Assembly: GCA_036399835.1 (NCBI GenBank)
Contig: DASWMI010000147.1
Location: 1-53,205 of the forward strand
Reading direction: 5' to 3'
Source of the DNA: DASYML01 sp036399835
GTDB taxonomy: Bacteria > Acidobacteriota > Blastocatellia > Pyrinomonadales > Pyrinomonadaceae
DNA: 53,205 nucleotides
In this document: positions 26,857 to 34,638 of the stretch, piece after piece
Layout of the letters: each line of letters starts with the position of its first letter
Numbering within the stretch: position 1 is the first letter of the stretch
Made by a program: the position numbers and the translations under genes
Notes under the pieces: model-generated
What the model saw: the letters and a program-made list of their open reading frames with translations, nothing else
Told to the model about the DNA's origin: nothing
Database searches by the model: none

Positions 26857-27750
26857 ATGTCTGTTCTTCTCTTCTTTATTGACGGGCTGGGCATCGGCGC
26901 GCGTGGTCCGGATAATCCTTTTGACGGGCTGGAAGCCGCCGCACCGCTGGCGGTTTTTGAGGACCAGGAGTATGAGCCGATTTTCGACGGGCGGCTTGCG
27001 CCGACAGACGCCTGCCTCGGCGTGGAAGGACGGCCACAGAGCGCTTCAGGCCAGACGACCATCCTCACGGGCGTCAATGCTCCGGCCCTGCTCGGCTATC
27101 ACAAGCAGGGATTTCCTAACGAGGCCCTGCGCGAAATTCTCGCGGAGCATTCCATCTTTCGCCAGCTCAGACGCGCGGGCGTTGGTCCAAACACTTTCGC
27201 CAACGCTTATACGAGCAGCTTTTTTTCCAACAGGCCGCGCCGCATTTCTGCCACCACCGTCGCGGTCGAAGCGGGCGGGCTGCGCTTTCGCACGCTCGAA
27301 GATTTGCGCGCCGGGAAGGCTGTCTTCCAGGATTTTACCAACGGCATGCTCATCACGAGGGGCGAGAATCTTTCGCCCTGCACGCCCGAAGAGGCCGGTC
27401 GGACGCTGGCGCGTATTGCACAAGAGCATAGCTTTACGCTCTACGAATATTTCATCACGGACAAGCTCGGCCACGCGCAGGATATGGATTCGGCTCGCAT
27501 GGTGCTCTCGAACCTGGCGCGCTTCGTGCGCACGCTTCTCTCGCGGCTGGACCTTGAGCGCAGCACCGTTATCCTGACCAGCGATCACGGCAACATAGAG
27601 GATTTGTCAACACGCAACCACACGCTCAATCCAGTGCCGACGCTCGTCTGGGGCGTGCAACATGAGAGGATTGCTCGCAGCGTGCGCACGCTCGCCGACA
27701 TCACGCCTGCCATCGTCCGGCTGCTGGCAGAAAAAGAGGACGCATCCTGA
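26857..27750 (+). CDS. Alkaline-phosphatase-superfamily metalloenzyme
   Basis: 297 residues. LLFFIDGLGIGARGPDNPF carries the first metal Asp. GQTTILTGVNA has the Thr nucleophile region, and VILTSDHGNIEDLSTRNHTLNPVPTLVWG holds the distal metal ligands (DHGN and H). This matches the phosphoglycerate-mutase/phosphopentomutase branch as a short stand-alone form. I cannot name the substrate. It overlaps the following MFS gene by one base (TGATG), so the two are probably co-translated, which suggests that the carrier and enzyme share a substrate. Confidence 0.8.
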   Translation: MSVLLFFIDGLGIGARGPDNPFDGLEAAAPLAVFEDQEYEPIFDGRLAPTDACLGVEGRPQSASGQTTILTGVNAPALLGYHKQGFPNEALREILAEHSIFRQLRRAGVGPNTFANAYTSSFFSNRPRRISATTVAVEAGGLRFRTLEDLRAGKAVFQDFTNGMLITRGENLSPCTPEEAGRTLARIAQEHSFTLYEYFITDKLGHAQDMDSARMVLSNLARFVRTLLSRLDLERSTVILTSDHGNIEDLSTRNHTLNPVPTLVWGVQHERIARSVRTLADITPAIVRLLAEKEDAS

Positions 27751-29270
27751 TGGGAGCACCGAACACTTCTCCAACAAACGATGAAGAGGGCGCGCGTCCT
27801 CTTCTGCCGGTCGCATCAAAAGCCGTCCCGCGTTACTCTTACTACGCGCTGATTATTCTCTCGCTCGTCAATTTCCTCAACTACATAGACCGACAGGTGC
27901 TGCCTGCCGTCGCGCCTCTCATGCTCGAAGACCCTGAGCTAAGGCTGACGCACGCGGAACTCGGCTATATAGAAGCGGCGCTCTTGCTCTCGTTCACGGT
28001 GCTCGCGCCGCTCTTCGGGCGACTCGGAGACCGCCGCTCGCGCACTAAATTGATGGCGAGCGCCGCCGTCATCTGGAGCGTGGCGACGGCGCTGACGGGC
28101 GTCGTGGACAGGATTCCATTTCTTCCCGCTGCCGTACAGCTTCAGATTCCTCTGGTCCAGTTTACGCTCCAGATGTCGGGAGCGGCCCTCGCGCTCTGCT
28201 TCGTCCGCGCCATTGTAGGCATCGGCGAATCCTCCTACTCGACCATTACACCGAGCCTTATCGCGGACTACTTTCCGCCGCAGCGCAGGGCCACCGCGCT
28301 CGGCGTTTTTCAGGCGGCTATCCCGCTCGGCTTTGCGCTCGGCTTTGTCATCGGCGGGCTGCTCGCATACTTTTTCGGCTGGCGACTGGCCTTTATGATT
28401 GTCGGCGTGCCCGGCGTGCTGACGGCCCTACTGGTATGGCGTTTGGAAGAGCCTCGGCGCGGGGCGACGGATGCGCCCGTGATAGAGACTGCGCTTGAAG
28501 AGATTGCCGAAAGCCCCGCTGAGACTTCAAAGGCTCTCGGACATGATGATGCTAGGGAGCCATTCATGCGGACGGCCTGGCGTATCCTGAGCACACGCGA
28601 TTGGATACTCTCTACGGCGGGCTACACTGCGTTGACCTTCGCGCTCGGCGCTTTCGCTACCTGGGCTACAGTGCTGCTGGTTGAAGATAAAAGTATGACG
28701 GCCAGAAACGCTGCCATCACTCTAGGGTTGGTGACGCTGCTCGGAGGCGCTGTCGGAACATTCGGCGGGGGCTGGCTGGCTGACCGCCTCGTGGCGCGCA
28801 GACGCAATGCTTATTTTCTGGTCTGCGCCGTCGCCACCTTGCTCGGCATCTTCCCCACGCTGCTCGCGCTCGTCTCCGACAACGCTTTTGTCTATCTACC
28901 GGCAATCTTTTTTGCAGTCATGCTGCTCTTTATCAGCAACGCGCCGTTTCACGCGATTCTCATCAACAGCGTGCCGACGATGGTACGCGCGACAGCCGTC
29001 GCACTCAACATCGTCTTTATACACACCTTCGGAGATGCCATCTCGCGCGCCGCCGTCGGCGTCATCTCCGACTCGCTCAAAGCCGGACATCTCATCCCTC
29101 TCGTCATGCTCGCCCGTGTGATGGGGATTGACGCCAACCGCCAGCACCTCTCCGCAGCCCTGCTCCTGGCACCCTGCGCGCTGCTCGTCTCCACCTTCTT
29201 CTTTTTCTGGGGAGCAAAAACAGAGATGAGAAGAAATGATGAAAGAGCAACGCTGGATGATAAGCGATAA
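27750..29270 (+). CDS. MFS transporter (Spinster-like)
   Basis: 506 residues with 12 predicted membrane spans. An N-terminal cytoplasmic stretch precedes YALIILSLVNFLNYIDRQVLPAVAPL, the typical first helix of the Spns/YdfJ-like branch. The MFS signature between spans 2 and 3 is GRLGDRRSRTKLMA. Span 5 region GIGESSYSTITPSLIADYFPP is also characteristic of the branch. A long charged loop with ETSKALGHDDAREP lies between halves. The substrate is unknown. Its last codons coincide with a GATGAAAG-type word repeat, and the gene faces the convergent 108-residue gene. Confidence 0.88.
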   Translation: MGAPNTSPTNDEEGARPLLPVASKAVPRYSYYALIILSLVNFLNYIDRQVLPAVAPLMLEDPELRLTHAELGYIEAALLLSFTVLAPLFGRLGDRRSRTKLMASAAVIWSVATALTGVVDRIPFLPAAVQLQIPLVQFTLQMSGAALALCFVRAIVGIGESSYSTITPSLIADYFPPQRRATALGVFQAAIPLGFALGFVIGGLLAYFFGWRLAFMIVGVPGVLTALLVWRLEEPRRGATDAPVIETALEEIAESPAETSKALGHDDAREPFMRTAWRILSTRDWILSTAGYTALTFALGAFATWATVLLVEDKSMTARNAAITLGLVTLLGGAVGTFGGGWLADRLVARRRNAYFLVCAVATLLGIFPTLLALVSDNAFVYLPAIFFAVMLLFISNAPFHAILINSVPTMVRATAVALNIVFIHTFGDAISRAAVGVISDSLKAGHLIPLVMLARVMGIDANRQHLSAALLLAPCALLVSTFFFFWGAKTEMRRNDERATLDDKR

Positions 29271-29360
29271 GGCGAGAGCCTCATCGTCCGGTTGAGATAA
29301 TGAAGAAAAGCCTGAATAGCTTTTCCTTCATCATCGCCAGCGTTTCTAGCTCATCGTTTT
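29230..29360. repeat. Inverted-word element between convergent genes
   Basis: GATGAAAGAGCAACGCTGGATGATAAGCGATAAG (split across 29238-29271) faces the complement of CCTTCATCATCGCCAGCGTTTCTAGCTCATCG (29325-29356). AACGCTGG is shared by both arms. A small inner hairpin AAAAGC/GCTTTT is at 29306-29324. Both arms overlap coding: the C-terminus of the MFS gene on one side and that of the zinc-ribbon gene on the other. Confidence 0.7.
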
Positions 29361-29672
29361 CTTTTGCCTTCGGACCTGCTTTTCGGCGGCGTTTTCGAGG
29401 CAGGTGTGCGAGCAATAGTAGGCTTTGGATGAGCGCAGCCTGACGGCCTGTGCGGCGGGTATCCAGGTCTCGCAGGAAGCGCAGCGGACCAATCGCTCGC
29501 CGCCTCTCGAAGCCGTGCGTAAAGGCTCTGAATTGGCTGCTCCCGCGCCCATGTTTTTAAAGCTGCGGAGGATGCCGAGGACGTGGCGCGCGGTCGCCAG
29601 GTATGGCCTGAGCCGCCTGTAGATAAAGAACAGCAAGAGCGCCAGGATGATTAAAACGAGCAGGTACTTCAA
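29346..29672 (-). CDS. Membrane-anchored zinc-ribbon protein
   Basis: 108 residues with an N-terminal membrane span (about 2-18, YLLVLIILALLLFFIY), a basic RRLRPYLATARH juxtamembrane part, then a treble-clef-like pair CASCETW...YYCSHTCLE near residues 65-93. The tail is Lys/Arg-rich (KQVRRQKK). This resembles a widespread short family of bacterial membrane proteins with a C-terminal CxxC...CxxxC motif of unknown role. The start is TTG at 29672, supported by GGGAG 6 bases upstream. It starts 4 bases after the TPR gene stop, so both form one unit. Confidence 0.75.
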   Translation of the reverse strand: MKYLLVLIILALLLFFIYRRLRPYLATARHVLGILRSFKNMGAGAANSEPLRTASRGGERLVRCASCETWIPAAQAVRLRSSKAYYCSHTCLENAAEKQVRRQKKTMS

Positions 29673-29675
29673 GCT

Positions 29676-30500
29676 TTACTCCCGTCCGGCTGCATTGCGG
29701 CTCTGCGCAAGCTGAGCTTGCAGGTTGGGCAGTTCGGGGTTTTGCGGATTGATGTTTTGTAGCTCCTTAATCCTCTGCTCTGCTTCGCCCAGATTGCCCG
29801 TAGAGATAAGCGCGGAGGCGAGGCTTTGCAGCGTTCGCTCGTCACGCGAGTTGAGCTTGATGGACTTGCGATATTCCGCGATAGCGCGTTGCGGGTCGGA
29901 CGGCTTACCCAGATAGTAAGTCAATCCCAGGTCCGTGCGCACGCTTGCCTCTTCGGGTTTGATTTCCAGCGCCTTCAAATAGTATTTGCGCGCCTCGCCG
30001 AAGCGGGCAGGGTCTGAGGTCTGGCCTACATCGAAAAAGATGTTCGCCAGTTGCACGATTAAATCGTAATCCTTCGGGTCGGCCTTGTGTGCGCGCTCCA
30101 ACATACGCGCGGCGTGCGGCAGCAAGGAAGCATCCTGAGTTTGCGAGGCGTAGCGGTAAAGCGCCATCCCCATGTTTCTCTGTAGAGCGGCATCGTCGGA
30201 TTTGGCATCAGCCCTGGCAATCGCTTCGCGTATCTCATCCGCCGTCAGACGCGGCTCGGAACTGTTGGGAGCAGCCGCCGTGCCTGTCGGCTGCGAGCCT
30301 GTCTCAACCCCTCTTTGTTGATTGGACGGCATGGCGGGCGCGCTCGCAGCGTTCGAGCCGAGCCTTTGCTGTTGGGGTTGTTGCGACTGTGTGGACGTTT
30401 GAGACGGATTGCCCTGATGAAAAGTATTGGCAAAGAAGAAGCCGATTAAGAGGCCCGCCAATAATCCGATGCCGCCGTAAAGAATGTTGCTCTTGAGCAC
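29676..30500 (-). CDS. Membrane-anchored TPR protein
   Basis: 274 residues. Start GTG at 30500. One N-terminal span (about 5-25, ILYGGIGLLAGLLIGFFF), a Gln/Ser-rich linker, then tetratricopeptide repeats over about 85-265: ALYRYASQTQDASLLPHAARML, AHKADPKDYDLIVQLANIFF, ARKYYLKALEIKPEEASVRTD, AIAEYRKSIKLNSRDERTL and AEQRIKELQNINPQN. It is predicted to be a periplasmic or cytoplasmic protein-binding scaffold. Its translated partner is the zinc-ribbon protein downstream. The function is unknown. Confidence 0.85.
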   Translation of the reverse strand: MLKSNILYGGIGLLAGLLIGFFFANTFHQGNPSQTSTQSQQPQQQRLGSNAASAPAMPSNQQRGVETGSQPTGTAAAPNSSEPRLTADEIREAIARADAKSDDAALQRNMGMALYRYASQTQDASLLPHAARMLERAHKADPKDYDLIVQLANIFFDVGQTSDPARFGEARKYYLKALEIKPEEASVRTDLGLTYYLGKPSDPQRAIAEYRKSIKLNSRDERTLQSLASALISTGNLGEAEQRIKELQNINPQNPELPNLQAQLAQSRNAAGRE

Positions 30501-30630
30501 AGGTTGTAAACGCTTTGCAGACTAAGTTTGATGTGGCGAGTTTAGCAAAAGAGCTTTCAAAAGGCTAAACATCTGGCGAGGGTCGCGGGCCGTGAAACGC
30601 ACGCTTGCCGGGGCGTGGCAGCATGAAGAG

Positions 30631-30668
30631 AAAGAGCGCACCGCCCGTTGCCGTCAGGTGCGCCCTTT
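30631..30668 (-). terminator. Terminator after the ribbon-helix-helix gene
   Basis: On the minus strand AAAGGGCGCACC pairs with GGTGCGCTCTTT (one mismatch) and TCTCTTC follows. It lies 34 bases after the stop of the gene at 30702. Confidence 0.6.
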
Positions 30669-30701
30669 CCCTCTTGCCCTGTGGCGGAAGAAGGCTCTCA
30701 A

Positions 30702-30977
30702 TTAGTCGCTGCCGTTTTGCGGGTCGTGCGGGACGAAAGGCACGTCGCCAACGCGTCTGCGCGGCATGGGGTCCGTCGCACGACGACGCGGGACGGATTC
30801 CGTTTGTCTGCGGTCAATGCTTCCGGGCGGGAGCGTGCGCCCGTGTACGGCTTCTGTCAGAATACGTGTGATTTCCTGTGAGAGCGTGCGATGTTCCGAT
30901 GCCGCGCGACGACGCAAAGACTCTTTCAGTTCGTTCGGGACATAAGCACCGATGAAAACCCCTTTTCGGTTTGCCAT
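30702..30977 (-). CDS. Ribbon-helix-helix (Arc/CopG-like) DNA-binding protein
   Basis: 91 residues. The first 46 form an Arc/MetJ fold: KGVFIGAYVPNELKESLRRRAASEHRTLSQEITRILTEAV, with a strand followed by two helices, as in antitoxins and plasmid repressors. The tail is basic and contains two similar units, PRRRATDPM and PRRRVGDVP. I start at the ATG at 30977 (AGGA just upstream) rather than the long in-frame extension, which lacks family similarity. No toxin gene adjoins it, so it is an orphan regulator or a solitary antitoxin. It ends at an intrinsic terminator. Confidence 0.75.
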   Translation of the reverse strand: MANRKGVFIGAYVPNELKESLRRRAASEHRTLSQEITRILTEAVHGRTLPPGSIDRRQTESVPRRRATDPMPRRRVGDVPFVPHDPQNGSD

Positions 30978-31091
30978 CTTTCCTACGCCTCTCCTTTGAA
31001 ATGAAATTGACAGGTATTGAATCCAGATTGCCGTTATATGCTTTGACTTCTGTTTGATGAAAGCTGAGTTGTGTCTGGCGCCATGCAAAAT

Positions 31092-31594
31092 GAGAGCAGG
31101 TCTGTAAGCCGAATTCTGTTCTTCGGACCCGTAAGGGGACCGAAGCGGTGATCATTCATCTAGGCCAAACGTCGCCGTTTGGCTCAAGCGACCTACCCGG
31201 AGGTCGTAAGCCTTCGCTGGCCTTGCGGCCCTCAAAGCTTTCGGGCGGGCAGCCCTTTGACGCCTCCCTATTTGGTCTTGCACTACGAGGAGTTTGCCTG
31301 GCCGCATGTGTTACCACACGCGCCGGTGCGCTCTTACATTAAGCCCGGCTCGCGGGCCGCACCGTTTCACCCATCACCCGCAACTGCGTCACCCCTTTCG
31401 AGGCGACCGCAGCCCGCTGGCTGGTCTCTTCTCTGTTGCACTTGTCGTCGCCCGGCGCTCAAGGTGGATGCCTGGGCATCACCCCTTCCGCGCCCGACGC
31501 CCAGCCGTTAGCTGGCTCGTTGCCCTATAGTGTTCGGACTTTCCTCTCCCGCAACTCTTAAAGAGTGCGGCAGCGACCACCCGACCTGCTCTCC
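31092..31594 (-). ncRNA. rnpB: RNase P RNA (bacterial type A)
   Basis: Catalytic RNA that matures tRNA 5' ends. On the minus strand the 5' end GGAGAGCAGGTC pairs with the 3' end GACCTGCTC (helix P1). The universal core GAGGAAAGTCCGAAC is at 31532-31546, and the 3' signature with ACAGAATTCGGCTTACAGACC lies at 31096-31117. Length is about 500 nt, longer than typical type A (350-450), so some helices are extended. A TATACT box lies about 15-20 bases upstream. Confidence 0.93.
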
Positions 31595-31609
31595 TGCAAG
31601 GCTTCGCAG

Positions 31610-31615
31610 AGTATA
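31610..31615 (-). promoter_or_regulatory. rnpB: Candidate -10 box for RNase P RNA
   Basis: TATACT on the minus strand, about 15 bases before the first conserved RNA base. No good -35 box lies 17 bases away; that position is inside the inverted repeat at 31629-31674. Confidence 0.4.
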
Positions 31616-31628
31616 GCAAATCAATGTT

Positions 31629-31674
31629 CAACACGTCTAGTAAATGTGTTAATCACGGACACTTAGACGTGTTG
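31629..31674. repeat. Inverted repeat upstream of RNase P RNA
   Basis: Perfect 11-bp arms CAACACGTCTA (31629-31639) and TAGACGTGTTG (31664-31674) with a 24-base AT-richer centre. It covers the -35 position of rnpB. It could be an operator-like site, or the end of the glycosyltransferase transcript. Confidence 0.65.
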
Positions 31675-31724
31675 GATAGCCACTAATTTTACAGCCCGCC
31701 TGACCCTCCTCCGGCTAAAACGTT

Positions 31725-32615
31725 TTAGCTGATTCCTTTTCTCAACGCGAAGAATAGCCGACGCACGTTCGAGATTCGCGATGGGTCCAGCCTCAACGCA
31801 CGCCCGAAGCAGTCGAGCGCCCTGAGCAACTCACCCTCGCCGGCGTGCACGTCGAACTCCTCCATGAGTAAGTTCGCCAGCCTGTGCTCAAGTTCCCGTA
31901 TCCGCTGCTTCAAGCGGGGCGCGTTAATTGTCGGTCTGAGCGAGCGGAGCACTTCGATCTCGCGCCTGGTTGCTATTTGACCATTTTTACCCAGGCTCAT
32001 ATTTGCCTGGTGAACGCGGTAAAATCCGAGCACCGAGTCAATGAACCCGACCGAAAAATGGTTTGCAAGTCTGACCCATAATTCCCAATCACTGTAAGCA
32101 ATGCTGGAATGCAAGCCAACGCGCTCGAAAGCCTGTCGTCTGACCATTGCGGTCAGGGCCGGAATGTGATTCGCCTCAATAAGCTCGGCGACAGGGTTAT
32201 GCGAGATGTCTCGGCCCAGCACTTCATCTGATTTGTTCCCGTGCTCGTCAATAACCCCGGCTAAGCCATAGACGAGACCTGTCTGTGGGTGAGCATCCAT
32301 ATAGGCTATTTGCTTTTCCAGCTTGTCCGGCAGCCACACGTCATCCGATCCCATGCCCGCCCAGAATTCACCCGTCGCTTCAGCGATGGTCCGATTGGCA
32401 GTGGCCGCGGTGCCCGCGTTTTGCTCATTGAAAAAAGACCTGATTGAAGGATGTCTGGCAGCAAAAGACTCTATGACAGCCCGACTTTCATCAGTCGAGC
32501 AGTCATCCACGATGATGATCTCGAAGCCCTGATATGTCTGGGCCAGGACGCTCTCTATAGTCTGCGGTAGGAAGCGGGCGTGGTTGAAGGATGGTATCCC
32601 GACGGTGACTCTCAT
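31725..32615 (-). CDS. Family 2 glycosyltransferase
   Basis: 296 residues of a GT-A fold inverting glycosyltransferase. RVTVGIPSFNHARFLPQTIESVLAQTY opens the nucleotide-sugar domain, VDDCSTDES and the metal-binding GSDDVWLPDKLEKQI (DxD-like) follow. The C-terminal 100 residues are helical and charged, with TPR-like LLRALDCFGRALRLDPS at the end. It presumably adds a sugar to a polysaccharide or glycan. It overlaps the acyltransferase gene by 4 bases (ATGA), so both act in one pathway, probably surface-glycan modification. Confidence 0.88.
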   Translation of the reverse strand: MRVTVGIPSFNHARFLPQTIESVLAQTYQGFEIIIVDDCSTDESRAVIESFAARHPSIRSFFNEQNAGTAATANRTIAEATGEFWAGMGSDDVWLPDKLEKQIAYMDAHPQTGLVYGLAGVIDEHGNKSDEVLGRDISHNPVAELIEANHIPALTAMVRRQAFERVGLHSSIAYSDWELWVRLANHFSVGFIDSVLGFYRVHQANMSLGKNGQIATRREIEVLRSLRPTINAPRLKQRIRELEHRLANLLMEEFDVHAGEGELLRALDCFGRALRLDPSRISNVRRLFFALRKGIS

Positions 32616-33268
32616 CTCTGTCTGGCGGGTGTGCCCATCACCAGGGCGTGAGCTGCCACGTCTTTAGTCACGACGGAGCCGGCGGCGACGGTTGCCCCCT
32701 CGCCTATCTCTATGTTTGGCAAGAGGACGGCGTTGGCCCCGATATGCGCTCCGCGACGGATGTAAGGCCCACGCATCTCTTCAGAATAATCGCTAACACC
32801 CATCTGATTATCGTTGACCGTAGAGACATGGATACTTATAAAGCAATCCTCTTCAATGACGGAATTGCCAGTGATGTGCGTGAGGTCCATAATCTTCACA
32901 CGGTTGCCGACGATGCAGTTGTAATTGAGTGTGACATAGCGGCTGATGATGCACTGCGAGCCGATGCGGCACTGCTCGCGGATAGAGGCCCCGTCCCCGA
33001 TTAGTGTCTGCTCGCCTATCTCTACGTCATAGAAGATTACTGCGTGTGGCCCGATAGAACTGCCGCGCCCGATTCGGACACGCCTCTCAAATTGCGGTGT
33101 CCGATTGGTAGCTCCGACCCCCTTCGGCTCTTTGCCTATGAAGGCCCCTGGGAATATCTCTACGTCATCTTCTACGATAACGCCGGCTTCAATCACAGCG
33201 AAGGGATGAACCAGAACTCCGTGGCATAAGATGGCTTCGGGCGACACACAGGCGCGAGGACTAATCAT
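32612..33268 (-). CDS. Left-handed beta-helix acyltransferase
   Basis: 218 residues made of hexapeptide repeats (for example VIEAGVIVEDDVEIFPGAFIG, VRIGRGSSIGPHAVI, RIGSQCIISRYVTLNYNCIVGN, AHIGANAVLLPNIEIGEGATVAAGSVV). The end, GTPARQR, is typical of sugar O/N-acetyltransferases with a hexapeptide fold. I chose the ATG at 33268 because homologues normally begin directly at this repeat; an in-frame TTG at 33346 would add 26 residues without hexapeptide pattern. The putative role is acylation of a sugar nucleotide or glycan with its overlapping glycosyltransferase partner. Confidence 0.83.
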   Translation of the reverse strand: MISPRACVSPEAILCHGVLVHPFAVIEAGVIVEDDVEIFPGAFIGKEPKGVGATNRTPQFERRVRIGRGSSIGPHAVIFYDVEIGEQTLIGDGASIREQCRIGSQCIISRYVTLNYNCIVGNRVKIMDLTHITGNSVIEEDCFISIHVSTVNDNQMGVSDYSEEMRGPYIRRGAHIGANAVLLPNIEIGEGATVAAGSVVTKDVAAHALVMGTPARQR

Positions 33269-33361
33269 GATATGAGGATTACAAACTCCTTTCCGCCCTA
33301 CAGTAACAGACCCAACAAAACCCAGGCAAGGCTTCCCGCCTCTCAAAAGATGGAGGTCGGC

Positions 33362-34081
33362 TTAACTATTGTAACCAAAATATTTGAAGCCCACTCGAAG
33401 ACCGTTCAGGAGATGCGGCGGAAGTTCCGCGACCATGAGCAGCGCCATGATTCCGTGCGAGAGACCGAGCGCGGGGATATTGGGCACGCGCTGGTAGACG
33501 AAGGCCCAGAGCAGCCCGCCGATGAAGGTGGCGAGCGTGAGCCAGGGGTTAGGCAGATGAAAGACCGCGAAGAGCAGAGCGACCAGCAGAATACTGCGCC
33601 AGCCTTTGCCCCAGATGAGTTGCGCGCGGCGGTTGATATAGCCCTGCATGACGTACTCCTGCATCAAGCCCCAGACGGGCAGCCAGAGCGAGCGCAGCAG
33701 CAATCGCGGGACATCGAAGCGCAGGCTGGCGTAGAGCCAGGCGATGAGCAGTATGACTATCGCCGCGATGAGCATGGGCAGGATGAGCAGCCGCGCGGCT
33801 TGAACGAAATTGTCCAGCCGCCAGCCTATCTCGCGCGTCGATTCGCCCTGTGCTCTGTGAGAAAGAAACATGAGGGCGAAGGCCAGCCCCAGAGGAATCG
33901 CTGCGACCAGTTTGTTGTTAGCCGCAAACGGCAGAATCATCCAGGCTGCAATCAGGAAGGAGGTTGAGACCGAAGCTATTTCCCACGCGGCCAGCGCCTT
34001 TCGTGAGCGAGGCTCAAAGAGAGGTTCAATAGCTCGCTCGGCTTCAGACTGTTGATAATCGCTCTCTCCCATTTCAGACAT
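33362..34081 (-). CDS. CPBP-family membrane protein (Abi/CAAX protease-like)
   Basis: 239 residues with about six membrane spans. The CPBP motifs are recognisable but altered: motif 1 reads QEYVMQGYINRR (family EExxxR, here Q-E), motif 2 is FAVFHLPN and motif 3 is GLSHGIMALL. Members include CAAX proteases and bacteriocin-immunity proteins. The second glutamate is retained, so activity remains possible but is not shown. It is followed by the acyltransferase gene on the same strand and preceded by the exported 151-residue protein. Confidence 0.78.
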   Translation of the reverse strand: MSEMGESDYQQSEAERAIEPLFEPRSRKALAAWEIASVSTSFLIAAWMILPFAANNKLVAAIPLGLAFALMFLSHRAQGESTREIGWRLDNFVQAARLLILPMLIAAIVILLIAWLYASLRFDVPRLLLRSLWLPVWGLMQEYVMQGYINRRAQLIWGKGWRSILLVALLFAVFHLPNPWLTLATFIGGLLWAFVYQRVPNIPALGLSHGIMALLMVAELPPHLLNGLRVGFKYFGYNS

Positions 34082-34102
34082 CCGGCTGCTGATGGCTCTC
34101 TG

Positions 34103-34555
34103 TTAAGGCTTGACGATAAAGCGCGCGGGCCTGCCCACGAGTTGCAGGGTGCGGCGAGCGCCTGCTGCGCTCACGTGAACGGCATAGACTCTGGCCTCGT
34201 GCTCGCCCGGCGTCAGTTCCGGCGTCTCGAAGCTAAAGCCGTGGAGCGCGTCGCGTGTCAATCCGGCTGCCAGAACATCCGGGCGCGGCGAGTCCGCCGT
34301 CCTGCTCGCGACAAAATGGTTGTCTATGTAGAGTTGGACTTCCAAGCGTGCCTGCGGTCTGGATTGGTCCACGACCCAGCCCTTGATGCGCTCGGCGTTG
34401 GCTTCATCCAGAACGCCGCGCACAAAAGGCGGGAAGGCCGCAAGATAAAAGCCGACGGCAAGGAAGATGACGAATAACGCCTCGATGATAGATTTAGCGA
34501 CGAGAAACTGCGCCAGCCTGCCAAACCTGCCCGACGCTGCCGCACTCTTCATCAT
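34103..34555 (-). CDS. Membrane-anchored beta-sandwich protein, unknown function
   Basis: About 150 residues: an N-terminal span (about 22-42, IIEALFVIFLAVGFYLAAFP), then a compact domain with ERIKGWVVDQSRPQARLEVQLYIDNHFVASRTADSPRPDV and the motif LHGFSFETPELTPGEHEARVYAVH. Similar domains accompany glycosyltransferases and exported glycan proteins. I know no assigned function. The start is taken at the tandem ATG (34555/34552); the longer reading begins with TTG. It lies between the CPBP protein and the terminator of the large TPR/DUF11 gene. Confidence 0.7.
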   Translation of the reverse strand: MMKSAAASGRFGRLAQFLVAKSIIEALFVIFLAVGFYLAAFPPFVRGVLDEANAERIKGWVVDQSRPQARLEVQLYIDNHFVASRTADSPRPDVLAAGLTRDALHGFSFETPELTPGEHEARVYAVHVSAAGARRTLQLVGRPARFIVKP

Positions 34556-34575
34556 CAATCGCTACTCTCACAAGA

Positions 34576-34607
34576 AAAAGGGCGGCATCAGCTTTGCCGC
34601 CCTCTTT
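34576..34607 (-). terminator. Intrinsic terminator after the TPR/DUF11 gene
   Basis: GGGCGGCA (34580-34587) and TGCCGCCC (34595-34602) form a perfect 8-bp stem over a 7-base loop. On the minus strand CTTTTTCTT follows. It sits 32 bases after the gene's stop. Confidence 0.8.
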
Positions 34608-34638
34608 GTTCGCTTCTCTTGCTCTCGCCGCAGAGCCT

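Noticed and set aside
30978..31088. N-terminal extension of the ribbon-helix-helix protein
   Set aside because: The extension has no resemblance to the family and approaches the RNase P RNA 3' end; the ATG at 30977 has AGGA just upstream.
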